A DNA stretch of 64,000 nt from Terrimonas sp. (GTDB taxonomy: Bacteria > Bacteroidota > Bacteroidia > Chitinophagales > Chitinophagaceae). Each line of letters begins with the position of its first letter. The first letter of the stretch is position 1. Location of the stretch: positions 144,354-208,353 of the forward strand of contig NZ_QCZJ01000010.1 of assembly GCF_003075435.1 (NCBI RefSeq). The letters run 5' to 3'. The position numbers were made by a program, and so were the translations under genes. The notes under the pieces were generated by a model that had not been told where the DNA came from, searched no databases, and saw nothing but the letters and a program-made list of their open reading frames with translations. Of the stretch, positions 30,868 through 40,732 are shown piece after piece.

Positions 30868-31686
30868 ATGAAAAAGTTTTTTCTCTTTATTATAGCCGGC
30901 TGTTTCCTGTTTTCATTCACTCAAAAAGAAACTGCCTGGGTAGCCATTGGCGATTCCATTACTTATCTCAATGATCATCCTGATGAAGCTGGCAACAGAA
31001 TAACAAAAGGCTATTTAACCATGGTCCGGGAAAAAATGCCCAACATCAAGGCGCTCAATAAAGGGTTTAATGGCTGGACTTCCGGTGGTATAGCTGATAA
31101 GTTTTCGGAACTTGATATACCCAAAGCAGATATCTACAGTATATTTCTTGGTACCAACGACTGGTGGCAGGGAAGACCTGTCGGCACCCTGGATGATTAT
31201 AAAAACAATAGTGGAAATAATACTGTATATGGTTCTTTCCGTATTATTATTAATGAACTGCGAAAGCTGAATCCCAAAGCAAAAATCATTCTTATTACGC
31301 CTTTGCAGCGTGCAGATTTTGTATATATAAATAATGCACATAATAACGCTTACGGATCATATAAACCAAAGAACAATCAAACGCTGGCACAATTTGCAGA
31401 GGCAATTAATGCTATAGGGAAGTTTGAAAAATTTTCAGTGGTTGATCTATATAATAAGAGCGGAATTACGCAACAGAATATTATTAAATACAAAAGACTG
31501 AAAGATCCGTTAACAGGTGTTTATAAAGATTACGGCTACCCCGATTTTATCGATATCCCTTTTAACCCTGATACAGATGAATACCCTTATCCTGTTGATG
31601 CAATTAATATGACCTACGATGGGCTTCATCCTTCTGATAAAGGATATAAAGTAATTACAAATATGCTGTTGAAAGCGTTGCGATAA
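30868..31686 (+). CDS. Secreted SGNH/GDSL-family hydrolase
   Basis: Start placed at 30868 (MKKFFLFIIAGCFLFSFTQ), which gives a signal peptide; the frame extends upstream to 30643, but that part is not coding in character and overlaps the neighbouring unit. The 272-residue protein has SGNH block I (AIGDSITY, nucleophile Ser), block III (GTNDWW, with the oxyanion Asn) and the catalytic D-x-x-H as DGLHPSDKGY near the C-terminus. Family members deacetylate or de-esterify carbohydrates and lipids; in Bacteroidota many act on acetylated glycans. Single gene. Confidence 0.9.
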   Translation: MKKFFLFIIAGCFLFSFTQKETAWVAIGDSITYLNDHPDEAGNRITKGYLTMVREKMPNIKALNKGFNGWTSGGIADKFSELDIPKADIYSIFLGTNDWWQGRPVGTLDDYKNNSGNNTVYGSFRIIINELRKLNPKAKIILITPLQRADFVYINNAHNNAYGSYKPKNNQTLAQFAEAINAIGKFEKFSVVDLYNKSGITQQNIIKYKRLKDPLTGVYKDYGYPDFIDIPFNPDTDEYPYPVDAINMTYDGLHPSDKGYKVITNMLLKALR

Positions 31687-31720
31687 AATAAGCTGGACAT
31701 ATCAAAACTTTGATCTCAGC

Positions 31721-32377
31721 CTACTTCTCAAACACCAGCGCCTCAGGTTTTGCTCCTGATTCCTGCAGGATATTGCTGATGACTTCAACCATTTTATCAG
31801 GTCCGCAAATGTAAAAAGGCTTTGAAAAATCTTTTATATGCTTTTGAAGAAAGGCTTTATCTATATATTCTTTTTTATTCCCTTCCTGTGTTAATATAAA
31901 GTGCGCTTTATCGCCTAGTATTTTTTCAAATTCATCTTTCATGATAATATCGGCTGATGTTTTGTTTGAAAAAAACAATTCATTATCATCAATCATATTA
32001 TCCTTATACAACTGCCGGAAAATGGCAATAAAGGGTGTAATGCCTGCGCCGCCTGCAATGAAATACCCGGGACCGTTGTATGCGATAGCGCCCCATACAT
32101 CATGAATGATCAATTCATCTCCAGGTTGCAAATGATCTAAGTCATTTGTTACACCATTATGATCGCGGTAAGATTTTATAGTAAATTCCAGGTGCGGCCA
32201 TTCATTTAAGCTTGTAAAGGTAAATGGGCGCTTTTCGTCCTTCCATTTTTCCTGGTTGATGGCTACTTCCGTTGCCTGCCCGGGTTGAAACTTATAACCT
32301 TTGGGCTTTTCTACACGGTAATGTTTTACATCATGTGTTACCGGCTCAACAGATATTATTTTTACAATCTCTTCCAT
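31721..32377 (-). CDS. Ferredoxin/flavodoxin-NADP reductase-like flavoprotein
   Basis: Start placed at 32377 (MEEIVKIISVEPV), which matches the usual family N-terminus; an in-frame ATG at 32455 would overlap the upstream gene by 4 bases. The 218-residue protein has the FAD-binding R-P-F-T-F-T-S motif, the pyridine nucleotide-binding GGAGITPFIAIFR segment and the C-terminal YICGPDKMV motif. It transfers electrons between NAD(P)H and a small carrier; the partner is not encoded nearby. It follows a TauE/SafE gene on the same strand. Confidence 0.9.
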   Translation of the reverse strand: MEEIVKIISVEPVTHDVKHYRVEKPKGYKFQPGQATEVAINQEKWKDEKRPFTFTSLNEWPHLEFTIKSYRDHNGVTNDLDHLQPGDELIIHDVWGAIAYNGPGYFIAGGAGITPFIAIFRQLYKDNMIDDNELFFSNKTSADIIMKDEFEKILGDKAHFILTQEGNKKEYIDKAFLQKHIKDFSKPFYICGPDKMVEVISNILQESGAKPEALVFEK

Positions 32378-32451
32378 TATATTGATTTTTGAATTAACGA
32401 TTTTGAATAATAATACAACTGTCGTGCCTGTATTCACTATTGCCTTCTCTA

Positions 32452-33207
32452 TCATCTTTTCAAAAAAATGAACAACGCCCCGATAAACGTTAACACTATA
32501 ATTATTTTCCTGTAATTGTCATCCTTTATAGCGGCTACAATTTTTATTCCAAGCAAAAAACCAATAAGCAGAGAAGGTAAAAGTAGTATATCTGTTTTAA
32601 GCGTGGAAACAGTAATGTTTTTCCAGAAAAATATTTGGAAAGGAAGCTTGAAATAGTTTATCGCAAGAAATACCCAGGCTGCTGTTCCTATAAAATCATT
32701 TTTGGGTAAGCGCATAGCCAGGAAGTAAATATTGGAAAAGGCACCGGCAAGATTTCCAAGCATGGTTGTCAGTCCTGACACAAGCCCCATTGACGAAACA
32801 AATAATTTGTTGGAAGGTATAACCACCGTTTTACGTATTTCAAGAAAGAGCATGATGATTACCGTGAGTATAATAAAGACTGCCATTACTTTCCTGAAAA
32901 CAGTTTCATCCATATCCTGCCCTATAAATACACCTGTCAGCACACCTATCGCCATCCAGGGAATAAGTTTCCAGAAATGATTCCATTGCACATGCCGGTG
33001 GTAATATTTTACAGCCATCAGGTCAGCAAAGCATAATAGCGGCAACACAATTCCTGTAGAAGCTTTGCTGCCGAGCACCACTGCCATAAGGGTAATATTC
33101 AACATGTCAACGCCTTTAAGTCCGGCTTTTGACAGCCCTATGAAAAAAGCGGCGAGTGATATCAGTATCCAGTCTAATAATGAATGAGCAGCAAATAATT
33201 CATGCAT
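32452..33207 (-). CDS. TauE/SafE-family membrane transporter
   Basis: A 251-residue protein with about eight membrane helices. The family pattern is seen in LISLAAFFIGLSKAGLKGVDML near the N-terminus and again in FVSSMGLVSGLTTMLGNLAGAF in the second half. It is a distinct branch from the protein at 15133, lacking the GGGGS motif, and more like the YfcA-type permeases. The flavoprotein gene is directly downstream. Substrate unknown. Confidence 0.85.
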   Translation of the reverse strand: MHELFAAHSLLDWILISLAAFFIGLSKAGLKGVDMLNITLMAVVLGSKASTGIVLPLLCFADLMAVKYYHRHVQWNHFWKLIPWMAIGVLTGVFIGQDMDETVFRKVMAVFIILTVIIMLFLEIRKTVVIPSNKLFVSSMGLVSGLTTMLGNLAGAFSNIYFLAMRLPKNDFIGTAAWVFLAINYFKLPFQIFFWKNITVSTLKTDILLLPSLLIGFLLGIKIVAAIKDDNYRKIIIVLTFIGALFIFLKR

Positions 33208-33266
33208 AGTATACCAACAAATATACTTGTGATATACTAAGCATGAATATAATCCGGAGTCTTATT

Positions 33267-36200
33267 TTATTTTCCGGCGGAAATCAGCTGCACGGGGCCA
33301 AGCAATCCGGATGGCAGCAGGGGTGAACCTGCTTTATAAAAAGGCATAGTAGTATAAGTGATTTTCTTGTCCACACCAGGTTGCTGATCGCCAATCAACC
33401 TGTTTACCCAAAGGTTGGTTACTTTAATTGTCAATATGTTTTTACCTGGTTTTAATAAGCCACTCACATCAACTTTAAACGGTTTTTTCCAAACTATACC
33501 GGCAGGTTTTCCGTTCACCAATACCTCGGCAATATTTTTTACATCACCCAGGTCAATCCATAGCTTAGCGCCCTGTTTAAACCAGCTTGCCGCTGCATTA
33601 ATGGTTTTGGTATAGGTAGCGGTTCCCGAGAAATATTTTATACCATTGTCATTGTTTTCTGTCCATGAAGCAAGCTTATCTATACTGGCAGATGCCGGTG
33701 CGCCACGGTCTTTCTGAAAATCTATTTTCCATGCTTCATCCAGCATTGCTACAGGTGTTTCTTTTACGGCGGGAATATTTACGGCAGATGAATTACTATT
33801 CTTACCGAATACTACAAATATTGCATCGTTTGGGGTGAGCCGCAATGAAATTTTGGTACGGCCTTCCTCAACAGTATATGAAACGGGTTCTTTCTTTCCT
33901 GTTTCAGGATGCCATATTTCAACTGATTTACCGGCAATCCTGAAACTTGCATCAACGGTTTCGTTTTTATCAGTTCTGCTGTTAATCCAATAAATATCCT
34001 GTGCAGCAAGTTTCCTGTGCACAAACAGCAGTTGTGTTTTTACATCGGGCTTTGAATATTCAAAGTCTGCTTTTACCTGCAAAGCATCCAGCACCTGTTG
34101 AATGTCTGATGTGGCATATACTTTTCCGCTGCCTGTTACTTTAGGCTTATTATCATCACCCCACAATTCATTGGCGAGAGCGATAAATGCATGGTTATCT
34201 TCCTGCAAGCCTGTGCTGGCAACAGGTTTAGGCCCTGCCACAATAGCGCCTGCCTTAACCAATGTTTCTATTTTTTGCAATACTTTCAATGGAAGATACA
34301 TACTGTTGGAATCGAGCACCAGCACGGTATATTGCATGCCGCTATGTGTAACCAATTTGTTATTGTTTACCGTAAGTAAATGCAGCAATGCATCACTGTT
34401 TATAAAATCATAGTTATATCCTTCAGGTATTGCCGGTAATTTTTTACCGAATAAAGAAGTGATATTATTGTCTTCTCCATAATAGTATACAATATCCGCA
34501 ACAAATTTTCCCTGCTGCAGCAAATAACAACTACGGGCAAGATAATCGGTCCATGCTTTTGCCTGTTCTGCCCACGTTTCGTGTCGGTTAAACCATTGCC
34601 CAAATGGTCCTAATCCCAGTCCCGGAATTTTATCATCCACTGGTTGATGCACGGAGGTATGAATAACAAACCTGTTCAACCCGTTTGCCATTTCAAGATC
34701 TGCGGTTGGCTTAAGCTTTTCAGGTGAATAAGACCATGCATTGCCCAAAGTGCCAATAGCGGTGAGGGACTCCGCTGCGGTAATATTTTGCCCGTATATA
34801 TGGGCAACAGATGCAGATTCACGAATGTCTGCTTTATAACCTGTGCCATCTCCTCCAATAGGACCGGGCGTCCACATAGCAGACATAGGTACGGCGGCAG
34901 TACGTTTTACTTCCATGCCATCGGCAATTAATGCTCTGCCGCTTTCATGCGATTCAGAGTATCGCTTCATGCCACGTTCTTTCAACAAAGCAGTTAGCTG
35001 GTCGTAATGGTTTTCAACCACAAGCTCGGCAAGGGTTTTACGAAAATCCCACAGAAAGCGTTCGCTTGCTTCTGTGTTTTTAATGATATGTCCGTTGAGC
35101 GCAGGCATCCATTGAATAAGATCATATCCTCTTCTTTTTTTAAATTCAGCGGCCAGATCATTTGTCCAGTTTTGTGTGCCTGCTTCCCAGCTGTCTGTTA
35201 CCATATACTGCAATCCTTTATTGCCCATCAATCCATTGGTGGCGCTTTTATACTGATCAAGATAGTTGGTAAAATATGCTTTTACTGCAGCAGCATCTAA
35301 TTTGTCCACCTCAAGGCCGGTAGCTTCAGGAGATGCAGGATGGTTTTGTTTACCGGTTAAAGAAAACCCGTAGCGTACAATATTCCAGTTACCTGCGGGG
35401 GCATCCCATCTTAATATAGCATCAGGCCCAAATTTATTGCTGATATCAATAATGTCATTTTCGTTAATAATATCATCTGATGCCGGGGTTGCAAGCGTAT
35501 AAAAATTTCCACCTGTTGAGAATGCCGCTTTCTCTTCGAACATATGTATTCTTGACGCGGTATGTAATACCAACTCGGCAATGCCTGTACCGGGCGGAGC
35601 TTTAGGAGGTTCACTGCCGCCATTTAAGCCGGCAAACGTGAACATTGGCGGCGGATTTTTGATAGTAACCCTGAAATATTTTGCAGTTGTAACGGGTATT
35701 GAAATAGTTTGCTGCAGCACATTACCCGCGGGTATATAACAAATTCGTTTAAAATTTTGTCCATCATCACTTGCTTCTAAAGTGCGGGTATCTTTAAACT
35801 CGCCATATAATCCAAACGGGCCTTTGTCTCCGCCTCCTACAATCGTAATGGCTTTAAAAGTTTGTGGTTGCTCAAAGGCAAATTGTATCCAGGCATATCC
35901 TTTAACCGTATCAGAAGGCAGCAGGCTGGTTGTGGCAAGATCGCCATCCGTAAGCTGTGTCACATTAAAGTTGCCGCCACTTGAAGTAATTACAGGTTTC
36001 AAATCGCTCAGCGGAATATCGGCATCAGGCATTTTGTAGGCAATCACAGCAATATCCCTGTAATATGCAGGAGGAGTTTCAACCGGTGTGCTTAAACTCA
36101 GCTGTGCCTGTAAAGGAATATTTTGAAAAGTACCTGTTACAGAAGGCGGTTGTGATAATCTTTCTACCAATGGTTTTCCTCCTGCAACCCTTTTCTCACT

Positions 36201-36629
36201 CCATACAATTTTCTTCATACCATCTTCAGGCTTTACCCAGGGTCCTCCGCTTTCACTCCATCCCGGAGATCCTGCTATTGCCATTTCGAGTTGTAATGAA
36301 TCGGCAAGTTTTGCGGTAAATGCAAATACGTTTTTCCATTCAGGCGTCATATAGGTGAGGCGCTTTTCAACTATTTGCGGTGTCATTAACGCGGCATCAA
36401 AATTCTGAAAACCTCCAATGCCCGATCGTTTCATCCATTTCAGGTCTTCGGCAATACCTTCTTTGGTAATATTCCCGTTCATCCAGTGCCACCATACACG
36501 CGGTTGGGCAGTTGCAGGAGGCGTTAAAAAATTTTTATACAGTGCATCAGGGGTTGGTTGTGTTATTTGTTGTGCAGTCAAAACAACGCACAACAACAAT
36601 GCTGCGGGGAGCAATAGCAGTTTTTTCAT
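33267..36629 (-). CDS. Glycoside hydrolase family 106-like alpha-L-rhamnosidase
   Basis: Start placed at 36629 (MKKLLLLPAALLLCVVLTAQ) to give a signal peptide; the frame reaches an ATG at 36680. The 1120-residue enzyme opens with the GH106 hallmark RVWWHWMNGNITKEGIAEDL and KWMKRSGIGGFQNFD, and its middle shows SPGWSESGGPWVKPEDGMKK and DSWEAGTQNWT. A beta-sandwich insertion (about 225-350) and a C-terminal galactose-binding-like domain (KLWIDLGDVKNIAEVLVNG) flank the barrel. GH106 enzymes release alpha-L-rhamnose from pectin (rhamnogalacturonan) and other glycans in the periplasm. No SusC/D genes are adjacent. Confidence 0.9.
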   Translation of the reverse strand: MKKLLLLPAALLLCVVLTAQQITQPTPDALYKNFLTPPATAQPRVWWHWMNGNITKEGIAEDLKWMKRSGIGGFQNFDAALMTPQIVEKRLTYMTPEWKNVFAFTAKLADSLQLEMAIAGSPGWSESGGPWVKPEDGMKKIVWSEKRVAGGKPLVERLSQPPSVTGTFQNIPLQAQLSLSTPVETPPAYYRDIAVIAYKMPDADIPLSDLKPVITSSGGNFNVTQLTDGDLATTSLLPSDTVKGYAWIQFAFEQPQTFKAITIVGGGDKGPFGLYGEFKDTRTLEASDDGQNFKRICYIPAGNVLQQTISIPVTTAKYFRVTIKNPPPMFTFAGLNGGSEPPKAPPGTGIAELVLHTASRIHMFEEKAAFSTGGNFYTLATPASDDIINENDIIDISNKFGPDAILRWDAPAGNWNIVRYGFSLTGKQNHPASPEATGLEVDKLDAAAVKAYFTNYLDQYKSATNGLMGNKGLQYMVTDSWEAGTQNWTNDLAAEFKKRRGYDLIQWMPALNGHIIKNTEASERFLWDFRKTLAELVVENHYDQLTALLKERGMKRYSESHESGRALIADGMEVKRTAAVPMSAMWTPGPIGGDGTGYKADIRESASVAHIYGQNITAAESLTAIGTLGNAWSYSPEKLKPTADLEMANGLNRFVIHTSVHQPVDDKIPGLGLGPFGQWFNRHETWAEQAKAWTDYLARSCYLLQQGKFVADIVYYYGEDNNITSLFGKKLPAIPEGYNYDFINSDALLHLLTVNNNKLVTHSGMQYTVLVLDSNSMYLPLKVLQKIETLVKAGAIVAGPKPVASTGLQEDNHAFIALANELWGDDNKPKVTGSGKVYATSDIQQVLDALQVKADFEYSKPDVKTQLLFVHRKLAAQDIYWINSRTDKNETVDASFRIAGKSVEIWHPETGKKEPVSYTVEEGRTKISLRLTPNDAIFVVFGKNSNSSAVNIPAVKETPVAMLDEAWKIDFQKDRGAPASASIDKLASWTENNDNGIKYFSGTATYTKTINAAASWFKQGAKLWIDLGDVKNIAEVLVNGKPAGIVWKKPFKVDVSGLLKPGKNILTIKVTNLWVNRLIGDQQPGVDKKITYTTMPFYKAGSPLLPSGLLGPVQLISAGK

Positions 36630-36731
36630 GATGGCAATGTTTGTAGTAAATGTATAATATGAATAGTGAAATACTGTCATGCGCTATCATGCTTTTCAAA
36701 TGCAGCTATCAGCTTACCAGTCCGAATCCTT

Positions 36732-36780
36732 CCTTTGTGTTTCTTTGTGTAAGCCCTTTGTGTATTTTGTGGTTAAAACC
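36732..36780. repeat. CTTTGTG-rich degenerate repeat
   Basis: CCTTTGTGTTTCTTTGTG and CCTTTGTGTATTTTGTGG units with a period of about 10-12 bases, ending in GGTTAAAACC. It is the reverse-strand form of the CACAAAG repeats at 1043 and 53589. Confidence 0.5.
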
Positions 36781-36883
36781 GAAGACCCCGGTTGCGTATC
36801 TTTACCAACCAGCGGAAAGAGTAGTATATACTTTTAGATACGCAATTACACAGTATCTTCAATAAAAAAAGCATCAGCATATA

Positions 36884-38137
36884 ATGAAAAGAAGGCGTTT
36901 TATCACAGGTGTTTCAATAATGGCAGGCTCTACTGCAGTAACAGGGTTTACATCATCCTCACACAAAAAAAAAGATACTATGAGCAGCGCCAGGTTGCCG
37001 GATATACCATTGATCACTGTTGAGGAGCATATGCGGCGTATTGAGAAAGCACAGAGGCTGCTGGGAGAGCAAAAAATGGGCGCGCTCCTGCTGGATGCAG
37101 GTACATCTATGGAATATTTTACAGGCATGCGCTGGTGGCAAAGCGAGCGGCCGATGGTAGTGATCATTCCTGTGAAGGGCGAGATAGTATATGTATGTCC
37201 TGCTTTTGAAGAAGACAGGTTGCGGGAAAATATTAAAACCGGCAACAAAGTATATATATGGGAAGAAGATGAAAATCCATATAAAAAAATGATAGGGGCA
37301 CTAACGGATGCGGGTATACGTAGTGGTGATATTGCCGTTGAGGAGCGGGTGCGTTTTTTTATAGTGGATGGTATGAAAAAAGTATCTGGTAAATTTAATT
37401 TCAGGAGCGGTGATACTGTAAGCGCTGCCTGCCGCCTTATTAAATCGCCTGCTGAAATTGCATTAATGCAGGCCGCTAATGATGCTACTGCATCAGCAAT
37501 AACAGCAGCAATTAAAGAAATGCAGGAAGGTATGAGCCCGATGGATGTAGGCGCTATTGTTGCCAAACAACACAGGGCACTTGGAGCAATGCATGATTTT
37601 GCTTTGGTGCTTTTTGGCGCAGCCTCTGCGTTACCGCATGGCAGCAGTAAGCCGCAGGTGCTTAAAAAAGGAGATATTGTATTGATGGATTGCGGATGCA
37701 GGGTAGGAGGGTACAGCGCAGATATTACAAGAACAATTGTTTTTGGTGCTGAACCTACAAAGCGTCAACAGGATATATGGAATCTTGAAAAGCAATCGCA
37801 GGCTGCCGGCTTTGCCGCTGCCAAGTCAGGCGCCACCTGTGAAAGTGTTGACGCGGCATCGCGTAAAGTAATTGTGGATGCAGGTTTTGGGCCAGGATAT
37901 AAATTACCCGGCTTACCGCACCGCACAGGGCATGGCATTGGCATGGATGGACATGAATGGGGCAATATAGTAAAAGGAAATAAACAGTTGCTTGAGCCAG
38001 GCATGTGTTTCAGCATTGAACCAACCATTGCCATACCGGGCGAATTTGGGGTGAGGCTGGAAGATTGCGTATATATGACAGAAAGCGGGCCCAAATGGTT
38101 TTCGAAAACAGCCGGGTCAATTGATTTGCCATTTTAA
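36884..38137 (+). CDS. M24-family aminopeptidase (Xaa-Pro peptidase-like), Tat-exported
   Basis: A 417-residue protein with a twin-arginine-type signal (MKRRRFITGVSIMAGSTAVTG). The N-terminal creatinase-like domain (about 45-170) is followed by the pita-bread fold with all metal ligands: two Asp in VLMDCGCRVGGYSADITRT, His in GHGIGMDGHEWG, Glu in CFSIEPTI and Glu in VRLEDCVYM. Such enzymes remove N-terminal residues before proline and act in the periplasm if exported. It stands alone on the + strand, divergent from the GH106 gene. Confidence 0.93.
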   Translation: MKRRRFITGVSIMAGSTAVTGFTSSSHKKKDTMSSARLPDIPLITVEEHMRRIEKAQRLLGEQKMGALLLDAGTSMEYFTGMRWWQSERPMVVIIPVKGEIVYVCPAFEEDRLRENIKTGNKVYIWEEDENPYKKMIGALTDAGIRSGDIAVEERVRFFIVDGMKKVSGKFNFRSGDTVSAACRLIKSPAEIALMQAANDATASAITAAIKEMQEGMSPMDVGAIVAKQHRALGAMHDFALVLFGAASALPHGSSKPQVLKKGDIVLMDCGCRVGGYSADITRTIVFGAEPTKRQQDIWNLEKQSQAAGFAAAKSGATCESVDAASRKVIVDAGFGPGYKLPGLPHRTGHGIGMDGHEWGNIVKGNKQLLEPGMCFSIEPTIAIPGEFGVRLEDCVYMTESGPKWFSKTAGSIDLPF

Positions 38138-38372
38138 GAATGATGCATTACTGCTTTCATAAATTGTACCTAAAGAAATAATGTTATTGTAATTACAGAT
38201 GGTTGCAGGTCAATGCTATGATTTCCGGGTATACATCATTTTTCTAAAGCTATAACCGGTCATTTGCTGTGTTGGCAGTTTGCGTGTTTACTTATACAGT
38301 TTTTGAATTCTACAGCTTTATAATGGTTTGGTTTAAACGTTGAATATAAACGCCTTGAACCAACATTTCCAT

Positions 38373-38380
38373 TAACTTTG
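38373..38380 (+). promoter_or_regulatory. Bacteroidota -7 box upstream of the heptose operon
   Basis: TAACTTTG is an exact TAnnTTTG match 28 bases upstream of the first gene of the heptose operon. A TTG at 38355-38357 is nearby but closer than usual for a -33 element. Confidence 0.55.
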
Positions 38381-38408
38381 CGGGCAATTTAACCTTTCCA
38401 GCCTCTAT

Positions 38409-39431
38409 ATGATATACAGAAGCAAAGCTCCTTTACGAATTGGTTTAGCCGGCGGTGGTACAGATGTTAGCCCTTATTGTGATTTATACGGCGGAGCTAT
38501 TCTTAATGCTGCCATTTCACTATATGCTTATGCTAATATTGAGCCTGTTACCGAAAAAAAGATTTATCTAACGGCCGCCGACAGGAATGAATACCTGGAA
38601 TACGAGTTTGCTAAAGCGCTTCCACTCGATAGCAAGCTTGATTTGCTGAAAGGTGTATACAACCGTATTGTAAAGGACTATGGATTTCCTGAAACAGGTT
38701 TCAGGTTGCATACGTTTGTTGATGCACCGGCAGGTTCGGGTTTGGGAACATCATCAACTTTGGTGGTGGCTATTGTTGGTGCTTTTGCTGAAATGCTGAG
38801 CTTACCCCTGGGTGAATATGATATAGCACACTATGCTTATGAAATAGAGCGCCAGGATCTGAAGCTTGCCGGTGGCCGCCAGGATCAATACGCGGCTACT
38901 TTTGGCGGCGTGAACTATATGGAGTTTTATGAAAACGATAAAGTGATTGTAAACCCTCTCCGTATAAAATCCAAATACCTGAACGAACTGGAAAACAACC
39001 TGCTGCTTTTTTATACTTCTACCAGCAGGGAGTCTGCCACTATTATTAAAGAGCAGCAAAAAAATGTGCAGCAAAAAAATGATAGTTCAATTGAAGCAAT
39101 GCACCAATTGAAAGAACAGAGCCGTATGATGAAAGAAGCATTGCTGAAAGGACAACTGGGCGAAGTGGGAGAAATACTGGATTACGGTTTTCAGCAAAAA
39201 AGAAAAATGGCAGCAAATATTTCCAACTCAAAAATTGAAGAGATATACGATGCCGCAAAAAAGGCAGGTGCTTCCGGTGGAAAAATATCTGGCGCCGGCG
39301 GCGGCGGCTTTATGAGTTTTTATTGCCCTGGCAATACAAGGTATAATGTTATTGAAGCGTTGCATCCTTTTGGTGGTGAAGTAAAACAATATAGTTTCAC
39401 AAAGTATGGTTTAACAACCTGGTCTGTTTAA
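38409..39431 (+). CDS. hddA: D-glycero-alpha-D-manno-heptose 7-phosphate kinase
   Basis: A 340-residue GHMP-family kinase. The N-terminus SKAPLRIGLAGGGTDVSPYC, the ATP-binding motif 2 DAPAGSGLGTSSTL and motif 3 GGKISGAGGGGFMSFYC are complete. This signature with GGGTD is typical of sugar kinases such as HddA and FKP-like enzymes. In context (isomerase, guanylyltransferase and bisphosphatase genes follow), it should phosphorylate D-glycero-D-manno-heptose 7-phosphate at C1 in the GDP-heptose branch. First gene of a four-gene operon, 16 bases upstream of gmhA. Confidence 0.92.
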   Translation: MIYRSKAPLRIGLAGGGTDVSPYCDLYGGAILNAAISLYAYANIEPVTEKKIYLTAADRNEYLEYEFAKALPLDSKLDLLKGVYNRIVKDYGFPETGFRLHTFVDAPAGSGLGTSSTLVVAIVGAFAEMLSLPLGEYDIAHYAYEIERQDLKLAGGRQDQYAATFGGVNYMEFYENDKVIVNPLRIKSKYLNELENNLLLFYTSTSRESATIIKEQQKNVQQKNDSSIEAMHQLKEQSRMMKEALLKGQLGEVGEILDYGFQQKRKMAANISNSKIEEIYDAAKKAGASGGKISGAGGGGFMSFYCPGNTRYNVIEALHPFGGEVKQYSFTKYGLTTWSV

Positions 39432-39447
39432 TATTCAATTTCAATAC

Positions 39448-40029
39448 ATGATCAACACAATTAAAGATATTATCAACGCGTCAGTATCAGTAAAACAACA
39501 GCTGCTTGCAGACGAAAAAATATTGAGCACCGTAAATACATTGGTTGATGTAATTACTGATGCATTTAAAAACGGTAATAAGGTATTGTTTTGCGGTAAT
39601 GGCGGAAGCGCGGCAGATGCACAGCACCTGGCAGCAGAATTCAGCGGAAGGTTTTATATAGACCGCGATGCTTTGCCTGCAGAAGCACTGCACGTAAACA
39701 CATCTTATCTCACCGCTGTGGGTAATGATTACAGCTATGATGTTATCTATGCACGCCTTATAAAAGGCTTAGGGCAAAAAGGAGATGTGCTGGTTGGATT
39801 ATCCACCTCCGGCAATTCCAAAAATGTGGTACTTGCTTTTGAAGAAGCAAAAAGAAAGGGTATGATCACCGTAGGTTTTACAGGCGCAACAGGAGGTAAA
39901 ATGAAAGACGTGAGCGATTACCTGCTGAATGTTCCTTCCATAGATACTCCGCGTATACAGGAATCGCATATTTTATTGGGTCATATTATTTGCCAGTTGG
40001 TTGAAGAAAAGTATTTTAATGGCAAATAA
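39448..40029 (+). CDS. gmhA: Phosphoheptose isomerase
   Basis: A 193-residue SIS-domain protein with the GmhA signature FCGNGGSAADAQHLAAEFSGRF and the later GLSTSGNSKNVVLAFE phosphate-binding loop. It converts sedoheptulose 7-phosphate to D-glycero-D-manno-heptose 7-phosphate, the first committed step of nucleotide-heptose synthesis. The C-terminal RIQESHILLGHIICQLVE helix is typical. It overlaps hddC by 11 bases. Confidence 0.95.
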   Translation: MINTIKDIINASVSVKQQLLADEKILSTVNTLVDVITDAFKNGNKVLFCGNGGSAADAQHLAAEFSGRFYIDRDALPAEALHVNTSYLTAVGNDYSYDVIYARLIKGLGQKGDVLVGLSTSGNSKNVVLAFEEAKRKGMITVGFTGATGGKMKDVSDYLLNVPSIDTPRIQESHILLGHIICQLVEEKYFNGK

Positions 40030-40732
40030 AATAACCGAAGCGATTATACTTGCCGGCGGGCTTGGCACAAGGTTGCGCAGCGCAGTACCTGATCTCCCTA
40101 AATGCATGGCGCCGGTTAATGGAAGACCTTTTGTTGAATATGTAATTAATAGTCTTCGTAAACAAGGTATTCAAAAATTCGTATTTGCATTGGGATACAA
40201 AAGCGAAGCTTTTGATGATTTTTTGAACGCTGTGTTGCCAGAAAATGAATATACTGTTTCTCTTGAAGATGAGCCTTTGGGCACAGGTGGTGCTGTTCGG
40301 TTAGCCGCCAGCGTTACCTCTAACGAAAATGTATTGGTTACCAACGGCGATACCTTATTTAAGGCAGATATACAGCAGGTAGCTGCTTTTCATAAAAGTA
40401 AATCTGCCGAATGCACACTCTCTTTAAAGCCTATGGAAAATTTCGACAGGTATGGCGCGGTTGAACTTGATGCGGAAGGCCGGGTAAAAAATTTTAAGGA
40501 GAAACAATATTTTCCTGAAGGATTGATTAATGGCGGTATATACCTGCTGAACCTAAAAGCATTTCAACAAAAACCTTTCCCTGAGAAATTTTCTTTTGAA
40601 AAAGACTACCTGGAAAAGTATTATACCGCAGGAAATATATATGGAATAGCCCGGGATGCTTATTTTATTGATATTGGAATTCCTGAAGATTATGAAAGAG
40701 CGCAAAACGAGCTAAAGCAAGGCAATGATTGA
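40019..40732 (+). CDS. hddC: D-glycero-alpha-D-manno-heptose 1-phosphate guanylyltransferase
   Basis: A 237-residue nucleotidyltransferase (start ATG at 40019, inside the end of gmhA). It has the pyrophosphorylase N-terminus EAIILAGGLGTRLRSAVPDLPK, the TNGDTLF metal-binding Asp and the INGGIYLLN and DIGIPEDYERA motifs. HddC-type enzymes transfer GMP to heptose 1-phosphate to form GDP-D-glycero-alpha-D-manno-heptose, which is consistent with the neighbours. The stop overlaps the start of gmhB by 8 bases. Base specificity (GTP rather than ATP) is from context. Confidence 0.9.
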   Translation: MANKITEAIILAGGLGTRLRSAVPDLPKCMAPVNGRPFVEYVINSLRKQGIQKFVFALGYKSEAFDDFLNAVLPENEYTVSLEDEPLGTGGAVRLAASVTSNENVLVTNGDTLFKADIQQVAAFHKSKSAECTLSLKPMENFDRYGAVELDAEGRVKNFKEKQYFPEGLINGGIYLLNLKAFQQKPFPEKFSFEKDYLEKYYTAGNIYGIARDAYFIDIGIPEDYERAQNELKQGND